This document shows positions 45,907-53,782 of a stretch of DNA of 64,000 nucleotides, piece by piece; within the stretch, counting starts at the first letter, position 1, and each line of letters begins with the position of its first letter. Location: assembly GCF_001953865.1 (NCBI RefSeq), contig NZ_MQUQ01000005.1:383401-447400 (forward strand), in the 5' to 3' direction. Origin of the DNA: Amycolatopsis coloradensis (GTDB taxonomy: Bacteria; Actinomycetota; Actinomycetes; Mycobacteriales; Pseudonocardiaceae). The translations under genes and the position numbers were made by a program. The notes under the pieces are model-generated. The model did no database searches. It was given only the letters and a program-made list of their open reading frames with translations, and was not told where the DNA came from.

Positions 45907-47255
45907 AACTCAGGAAGAGCGTTCCGAAGGTCGGGGGCGGCGGGGTGCACCGGGAGTTCACCTCCGAACAGACTTACGCCCGGATCGAGCCGCATCTGCG
46001 GCGTGCCGGGGTGACCCGGGTCGCGGAGATCACCTGGCTCGACCGGGTCGGCATCCCGGTCTACAACGCCATCGCGCCCCGCTCCAACGACATCATCTCG
46101 GTCTACAACGGCAAAGGCCTGACCAACACCGACGCCAGGACGTCCGCGGCGATGGAGGCGATCGAGCGGTTCTCCGCCGCGCTGCCGGTGCGGCCGCAGG
46201 TGATCGCGTCCTACGAGGAACTGGTCGCCGAAGGCCGCATCGTGCTGGACCCGCGCGAGAACAACGCGGAACTCTCCGCGAACTACCGAGACGATCTCCC
46301 GATCTCGTGGGTCGAGGCGTACGACCTGATGAACTCCGAATCGATCCTCATCCCGCAGGCGTCCGCCGTCTACGGGCTGAAGTTCCACGAACCTCCCTGC
46401 TACAAGGTGCTTTCCACCAACGGCCTGGCTTCCGGCAACAGTCTCGAAGAGTCGATCTGCCACGCGCTCACCGAACTCATCGAACGCGATTCGATGACCA
46501 ACGCCGAACTCGTGAGCAGCCAGCTGGCGCAGGTGCTGGAGAAGGGCATCTTCGTCGAGCCGCAGCCCGAGCACGTCACGTCGTACCTGCGTGAGCTGCA
46601 CCCGCACGTCGACCTGGAAACGCTGCCACCGCTGGCGAAGTCCCTCGTGGGCAAATTCCACGACGCCGGTCTGAAGATGCGCATCGTGCACATCACCTCG
46701 GATCTGGAGATCCCGAGCTTCCTCGCCGCCACCTCCGAAGACCTCGGCCCGACGACGTCGCAGGGGCACGGCGGGTTCGGCACGCATCCCGACGCGAGCG
46801 TCGCGCTCATCCGCGCCATCACCGAATGCGCGCAGGGCCGCGCGGTCGACATCCAGGCGATGCGCGAGGACATCCGGCTCCCGACCGAGAACGTGTCCAA
46901 GTACCAGAACCACGTCCAGCGGTCGGCGACCATCGACAAGGGCGCGTGGGCCTGGCAGCCGATGCGCAAACAGGTCGCGTTCGACGAGATCCCGTCGTGG
47001 ACCACCGACGACGTGATGACCGACATCGAGCTGATCCTGGACCGCCTCCGCGCGGCGGGCATCGACCGCGCGCTCGTCGTCGACCTCTCGCCGCCGGGGA
47101 TCCCGGTCAACGTCGTGCGGGTGATCGTGCCGCGGCTCGAATCGTGGGCCGTCGACCACTGCAAGATCGGCCCGCGCGGCGCGGCGGTCTGGAACGACAC
47201 GCTGCTGGAACTGTCCGCCCGCATCCGGGCCGCCGAACTTTCCAAGCCCGCTTAG
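45903..47255 (+). CDS. ycaO: YcaO-domain cyclodehydratase/thioamidation enzyme
   Basis: The 450-residue protein is a stand-alone YcaO. The ATP/Mg sites are seen as TSAAMEAIERFSAAL (S-x3-E-x2-E type), SLEESICHALTELIERD and DASVALIRAITECAQGRA. The C-terminus ends ELSKPA without the PxPxP tail of azoline-forming YcaO enzymes, and no separate E1/ocin-ThiF partner is encoded. YcaO enzymes phosphorylate a peptide amide oxygen and let a nucleophile displace it; with TfuA the product is usually a thioamide. The pair and the coupled small peptide make a RiPP thioamide pathway the best reading. It overlaps the SenB-like gene by 4 bases. Confidence 0.93.
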   Translation: MKLRKSVPKVGGGGVHREFTSEQTYARIEPHLRRAGVTRVAEITWLDRVGIPVYNAIAPRSNDIISVYNGKGLTNTDARTSAAMEAIERFSAALPVRPQVIASYEELVAEGRIVLDPRENNAELSANYRDDLPISWVEAYDLMNSESILIPQASAVYGLKFHEPPCYKVLSTNGLASGNSLEESICHALTELIERDSMTNAELVSSQLAQVLEKGIFVEPQPEHVTSYLRELHPHVDLETLPPLAKSLVGKFHDAGLKMRIVHITSDLEIPSFLAATSEDLGPTTSQGHGGFGTHPDASVALIRAITECAQGRAVDIQAMREDIRLPTENVSKYQNHVQRSATIDKGAWAWQPMRKQVAFDEIPSWTTDDVMTDIELILDRLRAAGIDRALVVDLSPPGIPVNVVRVIVPRLESWAVDHCKIGPRGAAVWNDTLLELSARIRAAELSKPA

Positions 47256-47264
47256 GAGATCGTC

Positions 47265-47948
47265 ATGCGCGCAGTGGTTTTCATCGGCCCGAGCATCGAC
47301 CGCGAGTCGGCTTCGGCCGAACTCGACGTCGAGTTCCTGCCGCCGGTCAAACGAGGCGACCTCGCCGAACTGCTGGCCCGGCCGGAACCGCCGGAGGCCA
47401 TCGGCATCGTGGACGGGCGTTTCCTGCAGAGCCTCTGTATCTCACCGAAGGAGGTGCTCGAAGCGATGGACCGCGGTGTCACGATGTTCGGTTCGTCGAG
47501 CATGGGTGCCCTGCGGGCGGCGGAATGCTCGCCGTTCGGCATGGTCGGTGTCGGCAAGATCTACGAGGAGTACCTCTCCGGCCGGATCGACGCCGACGAC
47601 GAGGTCGCCGTCACCTACGACGAGGAGAACCTCGCGGCGCTTTCGGAGCCGATGGTGAACATGCGGTTCGCCGTCGCCGCCGGCATCGAGGAGGGCGCGT
47701 TCGCCCCCGAGACGGGGGAGCGGTTCCTCGAGATCGCCAAGGAGCTGTACTTCCCGCAGCGCGTCAACCGGACCGTGCTCATGCTGCTGCGCCGGGAACT
47801 CCCGGAGGCCGAGTACGACCGGATCGCCGCCTTCTTCGCCGGCGGGGCCCCCGACACGAAACGCGAGGACGCCTTGTTGCTCCTCGCGGCCATGCGGAAC
47901 CACCTGGACCCGCAGATCAAATCCGTCGAAGACCGAGGTGCGCTGTGA
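47265..47948 (+). CDS. tfuA: TfuA-like protein
   Basis: The 227-residue protein contains the full TfuA core: VVFIGPSIDRESA at the start, IGIVDGRFLQSLCISPKEVLEAMDRG and MFGSSSMGALRAAE-CSPFGMVGVGKIYEEY in the middle. TfuA proteins pair with YcaO in trifolitoxin, thioviridamide-type and methyl-CoM-reductase thioglycine pathways, where they are thought to assist sulfur delivery or enhance thioamidation. AGGAG lies 6 bases before ATG 47265. The stop overlaps the GTG of the 48-residue peptide. The C-terminal Asp/Arg-rich half has no catalytic motif I recognise. Confidence 0.93.
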   Translation: MRAVVFIGPSIDRESASAELDVEFLPPVKRGDLAELLARPEPPEAIGIVDGRFLQSLCISPKEVLEAMDRGVTMFGSSSMGALRAAECSPFGMVGVGKIYEEYLSGRIDADDEVAVTYDEENLAALSEPMVNMRFAVAAGIEEGAFAPETGERFLEIAKELYFPQRVNRTVLMLLRRELPEAEYDRIAAFFAGGAPDTKREDALLLLAAMRNHLDPQIKSVEDRGAL

Positions 47949-48091
47949 ACATCGACCCCTCCCTCGCCCCGCTGGCCGGGTTCGGCCCCGAACAGCTCGA
48001 AAGGTTCCTGGAGGCCGTGCGGACGTCGTCCGAGGGCGTCCAGGGCACCCTCGAGTCCCTGACCATGACGATCATGACTTCGATCGAGTGA
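47945..48091 (+). CDS. candidate RiPP precursor peptide, 48 residues
   Basis: A GTG at 47945-47947 overlaps the TfuA stop (GTGA), giving a 48-residue peptide. The N-terminal two thirds look like a leader: MNIDPSLAPLAGFGPEQLER, then FLEAVRTSSEG, which forms an amphipathic helix. The C-terminal segment GTLESLTMTIMTSIE is rich in Thr, Ser, Met and Ile and has no Cys, so thiazole or lanthionine chemistry is excluded and backbone thioamidation is the YcaO-TfuA outcome that remains. Size, position after TfuA and coupling fit a precursor. I know no homologue. It could instead be a small partner protein; there is no obvious protease site such as GG. Confidence 0.7.
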   Translation: MNIDPSLAPLAGFGPEQLERFLEAVRTSSEGVQGTLESLTMTIMTSIE

Positions 48092-48148
48092 CCGAGGCGA
48101 TCAGGAATCGAGAAGCGCCGGACGCCGGCCTCACCTAGCGTCACCGGC

Positions 48149-48556
48149 ATGGACATCAGCATTCACGGAAGCTTCCTCCCGCAGACCGACCCCGAAGCCG
48201 CACTGGCGTTCTATCGCGACCTCCTGGGCTTCGAGGTACGCAACGACGTCGGTTACGACGGGATGCGCTGGCTCACCGTCGGCCCGCCGGGGCAGCCCGT
48301 GTCGATCGTGCTGCACCCGCCCGCCGTCGACCCCGGCGTCACCGACGACGAGCGCCGCGTCATCAGCGAGATGATGGCCAAGGGCACGTACGCGGGCATC
48401 CTGTTCTCCTCGGACGATCTCGACGGCCTCTTCAAGCACCTCGCCGAGGCGGACGCCGAGATCATCCAGGAGCCGACCGACCAGCCGTACGGCCTGCGCG
48501 ACGGGGCCGTCCGTGACCCGTCCGGGAATTTGATCCGTATCCAGCAGCGCGTCTGA
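48149..48556 (+). CDS. VOC/glyoxalase-fold protein
   Basis: The 135-residue protein shows the vicinal-oxygen-chelate repeat: ISIHGSFLPQTDPEAALAFYRDLLGFEV, a central IVLHPP strand, GILFSSDDLDGLFKHL and a C-terminal GAVRDPSGNLIRIQQ that supplies the final metal-ligand position. A TAGCGT hexamer 7 bases before ATG 48149 suggests leaderless transcription, separate from the peptide operon. Substrate is unknown (glyoxalase, dioxygenase or antibiotic-binding proteins share the fold). It converges with the XRE-cupin regulator. Confidence 0.85.
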   Translation: MDISIHGSFLPQTDPEAALAFYRDLLGFEVRNDVGYDGMRWLTVGPPGQPVSIVLHPPAVDPGVTDDERRVISEMMAKGTYAGILFSSDDLDGLFKHLAEADAEIIQEPTDQPYGLRDGAVRDPSGNLIRIQQRV

Positions 48557-48558
48557 AA

Positions 48559-49116
48559 TCATCGGGTGCGGGCACGGACGTGGATCCGTTCGCCCTGGCT
48601 GCCGAAGAGGCTGAGCACCTCCACCCGCCCGCGGCCGGTGGAGCCGAACCAGTGCGGCGTCCGGCAGTCGAACTCGGCCGCCTCGCCGGGGCCGAGCACG
48701 ACGTCCTGGTCGCCGAGCACCAGCCGGAGCCTGCCGCGCAGCACGTAAAGCCACTCGCGGCCGGTATGCGTCCGCGTCCGGGGTTCGTCGTCGCCGGGCG
48801 GGATCGTCATCTTGTAGGCACGGGGCCCGTCCTCGTGCCGGGTGAGCGGGATGAGGACCCGGCCGTCCGAGGGCGGTTCGAGCACCCTCGGTGAGGACAC
48901 GATCTCGTCGACGCGCAGGCCCAGCGCGGCGATGACCGGCAGCAGCAGTTCGAGGCTCGGCTTGCGCTGCCCGGACTCGAGCCGGGACAGGGTGCTGGTG
49001 GAGATGCCGGTGGCGCGGCTGAGTTCCACCAGCGTCGTCCCCTTCTTCTCACGAGCGCGCCGCAACCGGGGCGCGATCAGCTCGATCGCCGCGGTGACGG
49101 CGGGTTGGTTCTCCAT
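48559..49116 (-). CDS. XRE-family regulator with C-terminal cupin
   Basis: The 185-residue protein has an HTH_3 domain (LRRAREKKGTTLVELSRATGISTSTLSRLESGQRKPS, residues about 16-50) and a cupin (TGREWLYVLRGRLRLVLGDQDVVLGPGEAAEFDCRTPHWFG). This layout is typical of regulators such as PuuR/SutR that sense small ligands. It diverges from the MFS gene by 77 bases and most likely represses that exporter. It is the only recognisable transcriptional regulator with a usual effector domain in the 2.5-52 kb stretch. (Motif quoted in two parts: LRRAREKKGTTLVELSRA and TGISTSTLSRLESGQRKPS.). Confidence 0.9.
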   Translation of the reverse strand: MENQPAVTAAIELIAPRLRRAREKKGTTLVELSRATGISTSTLSRLESGQRKPSLELLLPVIAALGLRVDEIVSSPRVLEPPSDGRVLIPLTRHEDGPRAYKMTIPPGDDEPRTRTHTGREWLYVLRGRLRLVLGDQDVVLGPGEAAEFDCRTPHWFGSTGRGRVEVLSLFGSQGERIHVRARTR

Positions 49117-49193
49117 TCCGCCAGCACAGCAGTGCGTCCCGATTCCGGCAAAGTTCTTTGCCGGAACAGCCAGACGCTTCGGATGCTGGTGCC

Positions 49194-50327
49194 ATGTCCG
49201 AATCTTCGCGGCTTCCCGCCGGCGTCTATCTCCTCGCTTTCAGCCTGTTCGCGATGGGGAGCGCCGAGTTCCTGATGGCCGGCGTCCTGCCCTCGGTCGC
49301 CGGCGACCTCGACGTCTCCCTGTCGTCCGCCGGAGCGCTCATCACCGCGTTCGCGCTCGGTGTCGTCCTCGGCGGACCGCCGTTCGCCGTGCTCAGCCTG
49401 AAGTGGCCGCGGCGAACGGCGCTGATGACCACACAACTGGTGTTCGCCGCCGCGATCGCGGCAGGACTGCTCGTCGGTGACTACTGGATCCTGCTGGTCA
49501 CCAGGTTCGTCGCCGGCCTCGCCTACGCCGGCTTCTTCGCCGTCGCCGCCGTGACCGCGATCAGCCTCGTGACGCCCGATCGCAACGCCCGCGCCTCGGG
49601 CGTCGTCGTCACCGGGCTCAGCGTCGCCATGGTGGCCGGGGGACCGGCGGGCACCCTGCTCAGCAATCTCACGGACTGGACCGGCGGCTTCTGGGGCGTC
49701 GTGGCGCTCACCGTCCTGGGCGTGTTCGCCTGCGCCGCGGGCTTGCCCGCCACCACGTCCACCGCGCCGAGCCTTTCCGGCGAACTGCGCGCGATGCGTT
49801 CTTGGCGCCTGTGGAGCGTCTATGCCGTCACGATCCTGAGCACCGCCTCGTACATGGTGTCCTTCAACTACCTGTCGGCGATGTTGGCGGACGTCCTTCC
49901 CGCCGTCTGGATCCCCGCCGTCCTCGCGCTGTTCGGCATCGGCGCCTTCGCCGGCCTGTCCCTCGGCGGCCGGATCGCCGACCGGCGCCCACGCCACGCA
50001 CTTCTGGGCGGCGTCCTCGGCATCGCGGTGTTCTCCGCCCTGCTCGCTCTCTTCGCCGCCTCCGCTTGGGTTGTCGTGCCTTTGGTGTTCCTGCTGGGTA
50101 TCGCGGCTTTCGTGATCAACCCGGCGCTCTACGGGCGGGTCTTCGCCCTTGCCGGTTCCGCCCCGACCCTCGCCGGTGCCACCACCGTGTCGGCCTTCCA
50201 GTTGGGCATCAGCCTCACCCCGGCCTTCGCCGCCGGGGCACTCAACCTGGGCGCCTCGCTGACCGCCATCCCGTGGATCGGCGCGGCCCTGGCGCTGGTC
50301 ACGGTGCCACTTGTGCTCGTTTGCTAG
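49194..50327 (+). CDS. MFS drug-resistance transporter (DHA1, Cmx/CmlR-like)
   Basis: This 377-residue permease has 12 helices and begins with GVYLLAFSLFAMGSAEFLMAGVLPSVAGDL, the TM1 pattern of DHA1 exporters related to chloramphenicol and arabinose-efflux transporters (AraJ/Cmx). The A-motif after TM2 is reduced. ATG 49194 is set by the first helix. It diverges from the XRE-cupin gene, its probable regulator. The stop is followed 9 bases later by the ribbon-helix-helix gene, so the four genes 49.2-52.1 kb form one transcription unit. (TM1 quoted in two parts: GVYLLAFSLFAMGSAEF and LMAGVLPSVAGDL.). Confidence 0.88.
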   Translation: MSESSRLPAGVYLLAFSLFAMGSAEFLMAGVLPSVAGDLDVSLSSAGALITAFALGVVLGGPPFAVLSLKWPRRTALMTTQLVFAAAIAAGLLVGDYWILLVTRFVAGLAYAGFFAVAAVTAISLVTPDRNARASGVVVTGLSVAMVAGGPAGTLLSNLTDWTGGFWGVVALTVLGVFACAAGLPATTSTAPSLSGELRAMRSWRLWSVYAVTILSTASYMVSFNYLSAMLADVLPAVWIPAVLALFGIGAFAGLSLGGRIADRRPRHALLGGVLGIAVFSALLALFAASAWVVVPLVFLLGIAAFVINPALYGRVFALAGSAPTLAGATTVSAFQLGISLTPAFAAGALNLGASLTAIPWIGAALALVTVPLVLVC

Positions 50328-50336
50328 CATGCGAGC

Positions 50337-50498
50337 ATGGCTCAGGTCGAGAAACGGCAATTCAACGTCTATCTGCCGCCCGACCTCATCAAGCGGGTGA
50401 AGCACGCGTCCGTCGATGCCGACGAGTCGCTCTCGTCGTTCGTCGAACGGGTGCTGGAGGACTACCTGCTGCGCACCAGTGAGGAACGCGAACGATGA
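50337..50498 (+). CDS. ribbon-helix-helix (CopG/Arc-like) small regulator
   Basis: A 53-residue protein starts at ATG 50337: MAQVEKRQFNVYLPPDLIKR, then VKHASVDADESLSSFVERVLEDYLL and a charged tail. The pattern of one short beta strand (QFNVYLP), helix A (PDLIKRVKHAS) and helix B (LSSFVERVLEDYLL) is the ribbon-helix-helix DNA-binding fold, with strand residues normally contacting the major groove. Its stop overlaps the start of the VOC gene (ATGA). It may autoregulate this operon; antitoxin function is possible, but no toxin partner is visible. (Second part can be read as VKHASVDADESLSS and FVERVLEDYLL.). Confidence 0.8.
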   Translation: MAQVEKRQFNVYLPPDLIKRVKHASVDADESLSSFVERVLEDYLLRTSEERER

Positions 50499-50842
50499 AA
50501 GTTGTGCCGATCCGCTACAGCTCGGATGTCGCGGCCATGACACGGTTCTATGAGGCACTCGGCCTGCGGGTCGAGTCGAAGTCACGCCCCGGCGGGTGGG
50601 TCGAACTGCCCGCCGCGGGCGGGATGCTGGCCATCCACCGGTCCTCCGGCGAGGACGTGGGCCGCTGCGAATTGGCCTTCGAGGTCGGCGAACCGCTGGA
50701 AGACGTCGCGGCGCGCCTGCGGGCGGCCGGTTTCGAGCCGGGACCGCCGATGGACGAAGGCTTCGGTCATTCGCTGCGCGTTCGGGATCCCGACGGCGTG
50801 TGGGTCCAGCTCAACCTGTACGACCGAGACCTCTACACATGA
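50495..50842 (+). CDS. VOC/glyoxalase-fold protein (second)
   Basis: The 115-residue protein has the VOC pattern MKVVPIRYSSDVAAMTRFYE, GGWVELPAAGGMLAIHRS, LAFEVGEPLEDVAARLRAAG and a final FGHSLRVRDPDGVWVQLN. It is shorter than the VOC protein at 48.1 kb and not closely similar. ATGA overlaps link it to the ribbon-helix-helix gene and the following MFS gene. Within a regulator and efflux operon it may bind or modify a toxic compound, as bleomycin-resistance VOC proteins do; this is context only. Confidence 0.85.
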   Translation: MKVVPIRYSSDVAAMTRFYEALGLRVESKSRPGGWVELPAAGGMLAIHRSSGEDVGRCELAFEVGEPLEDVAARLRAAGFEPGPPMDEGFGHSLRVRDPDGVWVQLNLYDRDLYT

Positions 50843-52077
50843 CAGGAGTCCGGCTGGCGGCCGGCATCGTCGCGCTCGAATTCGCGGCCGCGGTGACCGG
50901 TTTCGTCGCCTCCACCCTGCTGCCCGTCGTCGCCGGCGATCTCGATGCGAGGGACAGCCTCGGACTCCTGATCGCCGGCTCGTCCCTGGGCCTGTTCGTC
51001 GCTCTTCCCTTGGCGAGCCGGGTTCTCGCCCGCCTGGGCCCGCGCGGCACCCTCGCCGTCGGGATGATCACCTACCTCGGCGGACTCCTTCTGGCCGCGA
51101 TGTCCCGCACGGCGTGGATGTTCGCCCTCGGTCAGTTCTCCGCCGGTCTCGCCAGCGGTCTCCTGGCGGTCTTCGGTATCAGCACGGCGATCCGGCACCT
51201 CGACGAACGACTCCGGCTGAAGGTGGTCGCGGCGTCCTCGGCGATGTGGATCGTCCCCGCCCTGATCGGCCCGGCCGCGACCCTCGGCCTGGAACACCTC
51301 GTCGGCTGGCGCTGGACCCTGCTGCTGCCGGTGCCCTTCGTCCTTTTCGGACGGTTACTGGTCGTGCGCGCCGCCCGTGGCTCCGCAAATTCCACCGAGA
51401 CGCCACGCCCGCTGTCGCGGACCCTGACAGTGCCGCTCGGCGCGGCGTGTGTCGTGTTCAGCAAGGGTTCCTGGCCGATCGCGCTCGCCGGTGCGGCGAT
51501 CACCGTCATCGGGATGATCGCGATCCTGCCCACCGGAACCGCGCGGCTCCGGCCCGGAACCCCCGCCGCGCTCGGCGCGATGGTGCTGTTCGCGATCGGC
51601 TATTTCGGCGCGGACAGCCTGATCACCGTCCTCCTGACGACCGAATCCGGGGCGAGTCTCGGCCAAGCCGCGATCGTCCTGAGCGCCGCCCCTCTTGGCT
51701 GGGCCGTGACCAGCCTCGTCGCGACCCGCTTCACCTCGCCGCACTTTCCCGTCGTGGGCTTGAGCCTGACCGCCCTCGGCACCGGGGCCCTCGCCTTCGG
51801 CGATTCGTTCGCCGTGGCCCTCGTCGCCTGGACCTTGGCCGGAATCGGCGTCGGACTCGCTTATCCAGGCCTGTACATCAGAGCCACGACCGCGGGCTCC
51901 AGCGGTTTCACCGCCGCAGAACTCGCGACCGCTGTCATCACCGCGGAATGCGTCGGGCAACTGCTGGGCCGGGCCGTCGGTGGCGCTTTGAGCACCTCCG
52001 ACACCGGTCTGTTCGCCTCGTACGCGCTGTTCGCCGTGGCCCTGGCCGCTTCCGCGAGCGCCGCAGCCCGCACATAG
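50839..52077 (+). CDS. MFS transporter
   Basis: The 412-residue protein has about 12 membrane helices, starting GVRLAAGIVALEFAAAVTGF with a LASRVLARLGPRGTLAVG motif after TM2 (A-motif variant). Its C-terminal half includes the helices LGWAVTSLVATRF and AGIGVGLAYPGLYIRA. It is the last gene of the MFS-RHH-VOC-MFS operon and is followed by a 14-bp hairpin. Export of a hydrophobic compound is the general expectation. The gene lies immediately left of the integrated element and is chromosomal. Confidence 0.87.
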   Translation: MTGVRLAAGIVALEFAAAVTGFVASTLLPVVAGDLDARDSLGLLIAGSSLGLFVALPLASRVLARLGPRGTLAVGMITYLGGLLLAAMSRTAWMFALGQFSAGLASGLLAVFGISTAIRHLDERLRLKVVAASSAMWIVPALIGPAATLGLEHLVGWRWTLLLPVPFVLFGRLLVVRAARGSANSTETPRPLSRTLTVPLGAACVVFSKGSWPIALAGAAITVIGMIAILPTGTARLRPGTPAALGAMVLFAIGYFGADSLITVLLTTESGASLGQAAIVLSAAPLGWAVTSLVATRFTSPHFPVVGLSLTALGTGALAFGDSFAVALVAWTLAGIGVGLAYPGLYIRATTAGSSGFTAAELATAVITAECVGQLLGRAVGGALSTSDTGLFASYALFAVALAASASAAART

Positions 52078-52146
52078 ACCCTCTGGAATCTGAGTGAACC
52101 GGCATCCCGTGTCGCGTTGGGCGGCACGGCAGAGACCCTCTGAAAT

Positions 52147-52187
52147 GTCAGAAGGGCCACGTCCTAAAAGGAAGTGGCCCTTCTGAC
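52147..52187. terminator. 14-bp hairpin before the attL site
   Basis: Positions 52147-52160 pair with 52174-52187 (arms GTCAGAAGGGCCAC / GTGGCCCTTCTGAC). It terminates the MFS operon from the left. Before integration of the element it would also have stood just beyond the 3' end of tRNA-Ala. Confidence 0.8.
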
Positions 52188-52194
52188 TACCTGT

Positions 52195-52239
52195 TGTGGA
52201 GCTGAGGGGAATCGAACCCCTGACCTTCTCGATGCGAAC
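52195..52239. repeat. attL core site (45 bp)
   Basis: This 45-bp sequence is identical to 62607-62651. It corresponds to the 3' half of tRNA-Ala from the anticodon loop through the T arm to two bases past the discriminator. The tRNA 5' half is missing here, so this copy is the displaced chromosomal remnant. Confidence 0.95.
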
Positions 52240-52321
52240 TGTCGGCATCGACGTTTCCCCAGGTCGTTGAGGTCATGCTCAGGGCCATAGACGCTGCTGA
52301 CGATCGGTCATGGTCGCTGAG

Positions 52322-52344
52322 GCTGCTGTACTTTGCTGCTGTAC
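52322..52344. repeat. left copy of a 23-bp arm-type repeat
   Basis: The 23-bp repeat consists of the 10-mer GCTGCTGTAC twice with TTT between. An identical copy lies at 62534-62556. The second 10-mer here continues into a perfect 16-bp palindrome (52335-52350, GCTGCTGTACAGCAGC). Its symmetric placement about 80 bases inside each att core fits arm-type integrase or excisionase binding sites. Confidence 0.75.
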
Positions 52345-52350
52345 AGCAGC

Positions 52351-52834
52351 CTTGTCGCCGCTGGTCAGTGCGTTGTGCCTCGCTCTGAATCTATCGCACT
52401 CCGGACCCTCGTGGCTGTTCTGAGTGCCCTGGTGCCTGCTCGTCTCCGATCCCCCTCGTCACTGCCACGCCTTGCGTTGAGTCGGTCGTGTCAAGGCACG
52501 CTTTCCCGCCTTGATGCGGGCGGCTCAGCGTAAGACGCTGAGAAACGAGGGACCCTTGGTGACCACTCCACGTCGGTCGGGTGGGGTCGGTGATCGGACC
52601 GTGCTACTCCTGGGCCTCCGTCGTCGTTGGCGGCGCACCGTGGGTGCTGCCCTGCGGCGGGCTCGCCCGGCGGCGCCTGCCGAGAGCGGAGCGGTAGGCC
52701 GGCGTCGCCTCTTGGGCGAAGCCCGCCGTACGGGTGGTGACCCGCGCGCCGCCAACGGCGGCGCGCCTTGATCCCATAGAGCCAAATTCGGCAGGAATCC
52801 CAAGTAGCCCCGCGCGTACGACGTGCCAAGGTGC
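52351..52834. other. non-coding left end of the element
   Basis: No gene is supported in these 484 bases. They contain GC-rich, self-complementary DNA; the clearest is a 10-bp hairpin with a 3-base loop (52744-52753 with 52757-52766, GCGCGCCGCC) beyond the IMPase-like gene stop, a likely terminator for that leftward gene. The rest may include replication or transfer sites. Confidence 0.5.
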
Positions 52835-53764
52835 TTACACGCGCAGGGTCTTCAAGATCTCGTCGGCGAGACTGGCGTTACCGGCGGCGATGAACTTCTG
52901 GCGCGGGTTCATCGCAGCGGCGATGTCAGCGAGCGAATCGAAGCCGTAGTCAAGCGAGAGTGGCTGGCCGTGTAGGTCGATCACGCTTCCGCCTGCTGCG
53001 TGAAGCACGTAGTGGCCTGGTGCGAGGTCCCAGATAGCGAACCCCTTCGCGAACTCGACGGTGGCATCGGTCAGCCCAGCGGCGATATGGCACAGGCTCA
53101 CCGAACCGAAGTCGACGCCAATGCGTCCCTTCTTCTTGCCCCCGGTGGATGGCGCGCTGAGCGCTGTAAGGAAGCCGCTTTGCTGCGCAAGGGGTACGAA
53201 CCGGGCATCTGGGCGCATGAGGTAATTGGTGACCAAGGCTTCAGCGAGGCTGGCTTCCGAAGGTCGGTCAAGAACGTACTGCGTCTGGTCAGCCGTGATC
53301 ATGAATGCGCGGTCAACACCTTCGGCGTCCCGTGCGCCGACGTAGAGCTGAATGTGGTGGAAGATGTCTCCGATAACCGAAACTACAGGCCTCGCAAGAG
53401 CGCGAGAGTAGATCATGATGTGCGTGTAGCCGTAGAGGCCTCTCACTGCGAGTTCGCTGGTGTCCAATGGGTCCACGAGGACGCATAGATCAGGTTCGGG
53501 ATCTGACCCAATCACCTCGGGGTCGGCCTCTTCTGAGGCGTAGACAAAGGAAGGGATGTTTTCGACTAGGGCTTCCTTGTAGCGCTGATGCATCCACAGG
53601 TCGAATTCTGAAAGAAAGTTGTCGTTATGACGAGTGTTTTTCTGTTCGCCACGCTTTCCTGAAAGGGCTGCGTGAACAAGTCGCGGGCGTATTTCGAGCA
53701 TGATTTCCCGGACTAGAGCAACAATTCGCGCGGCCAAGTCGGGAATTAATGTTTCGCTGTCCAT
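52835..53764 (-). CDS. inositol-monophosphatase-fold protein (element cargo)
   Basis: The 309-residue protein has the three IMPase-superfamily motifs: ASEEADPEVIG (metal-binding Glu pair), VLVDPLDTSELAVRG in place of the usual DPIDGT motif (both Asp kept), and IWDLAPGHYVLHAAGG matching WDxAxG near the C-terminus. Residues for a two- or three-metal phosphatase site are therefore conserved. Substrate could be an inositol phosphate, a sugar phosphate or a 3'-phosphonucleotide (PAP). It follows the HTH-PRTase-like gene by 18 bases on the same strand and is presumably cotranscribed. It is cargo, not needed for transfer. Confidence 0.8.
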   Translation of the reverse strand: MDSETLIPDLAARIVALVREIMLEIRPRLVHAALSGKRGEQKNTRHNDNFLSEFDLWMHQRYKEALVENIPSFVYASEEADPEVIGSDPEPDLCVLVDPLDTSELAVRGLYGYTHIMIYSRALARPVVSVIGDIFHHIQLYVGARDAEGVDRAFMITADQTQYVLDRPSEASLAEALVTNYLMRPDARFVPLAQQSGFLTALSAPSTGGKKKGRIGVDFGSVSLCHIAAGLTDATVEFAKGFAIWDLAPGHYVLHAAGGSVIDLHGQPLSLDYGFDSLADIAAAMNPRQKFIAAGNASLADEILKTLRV

Positions 53765-53782
53765 TCGGTGCCGCCTTCGTGG

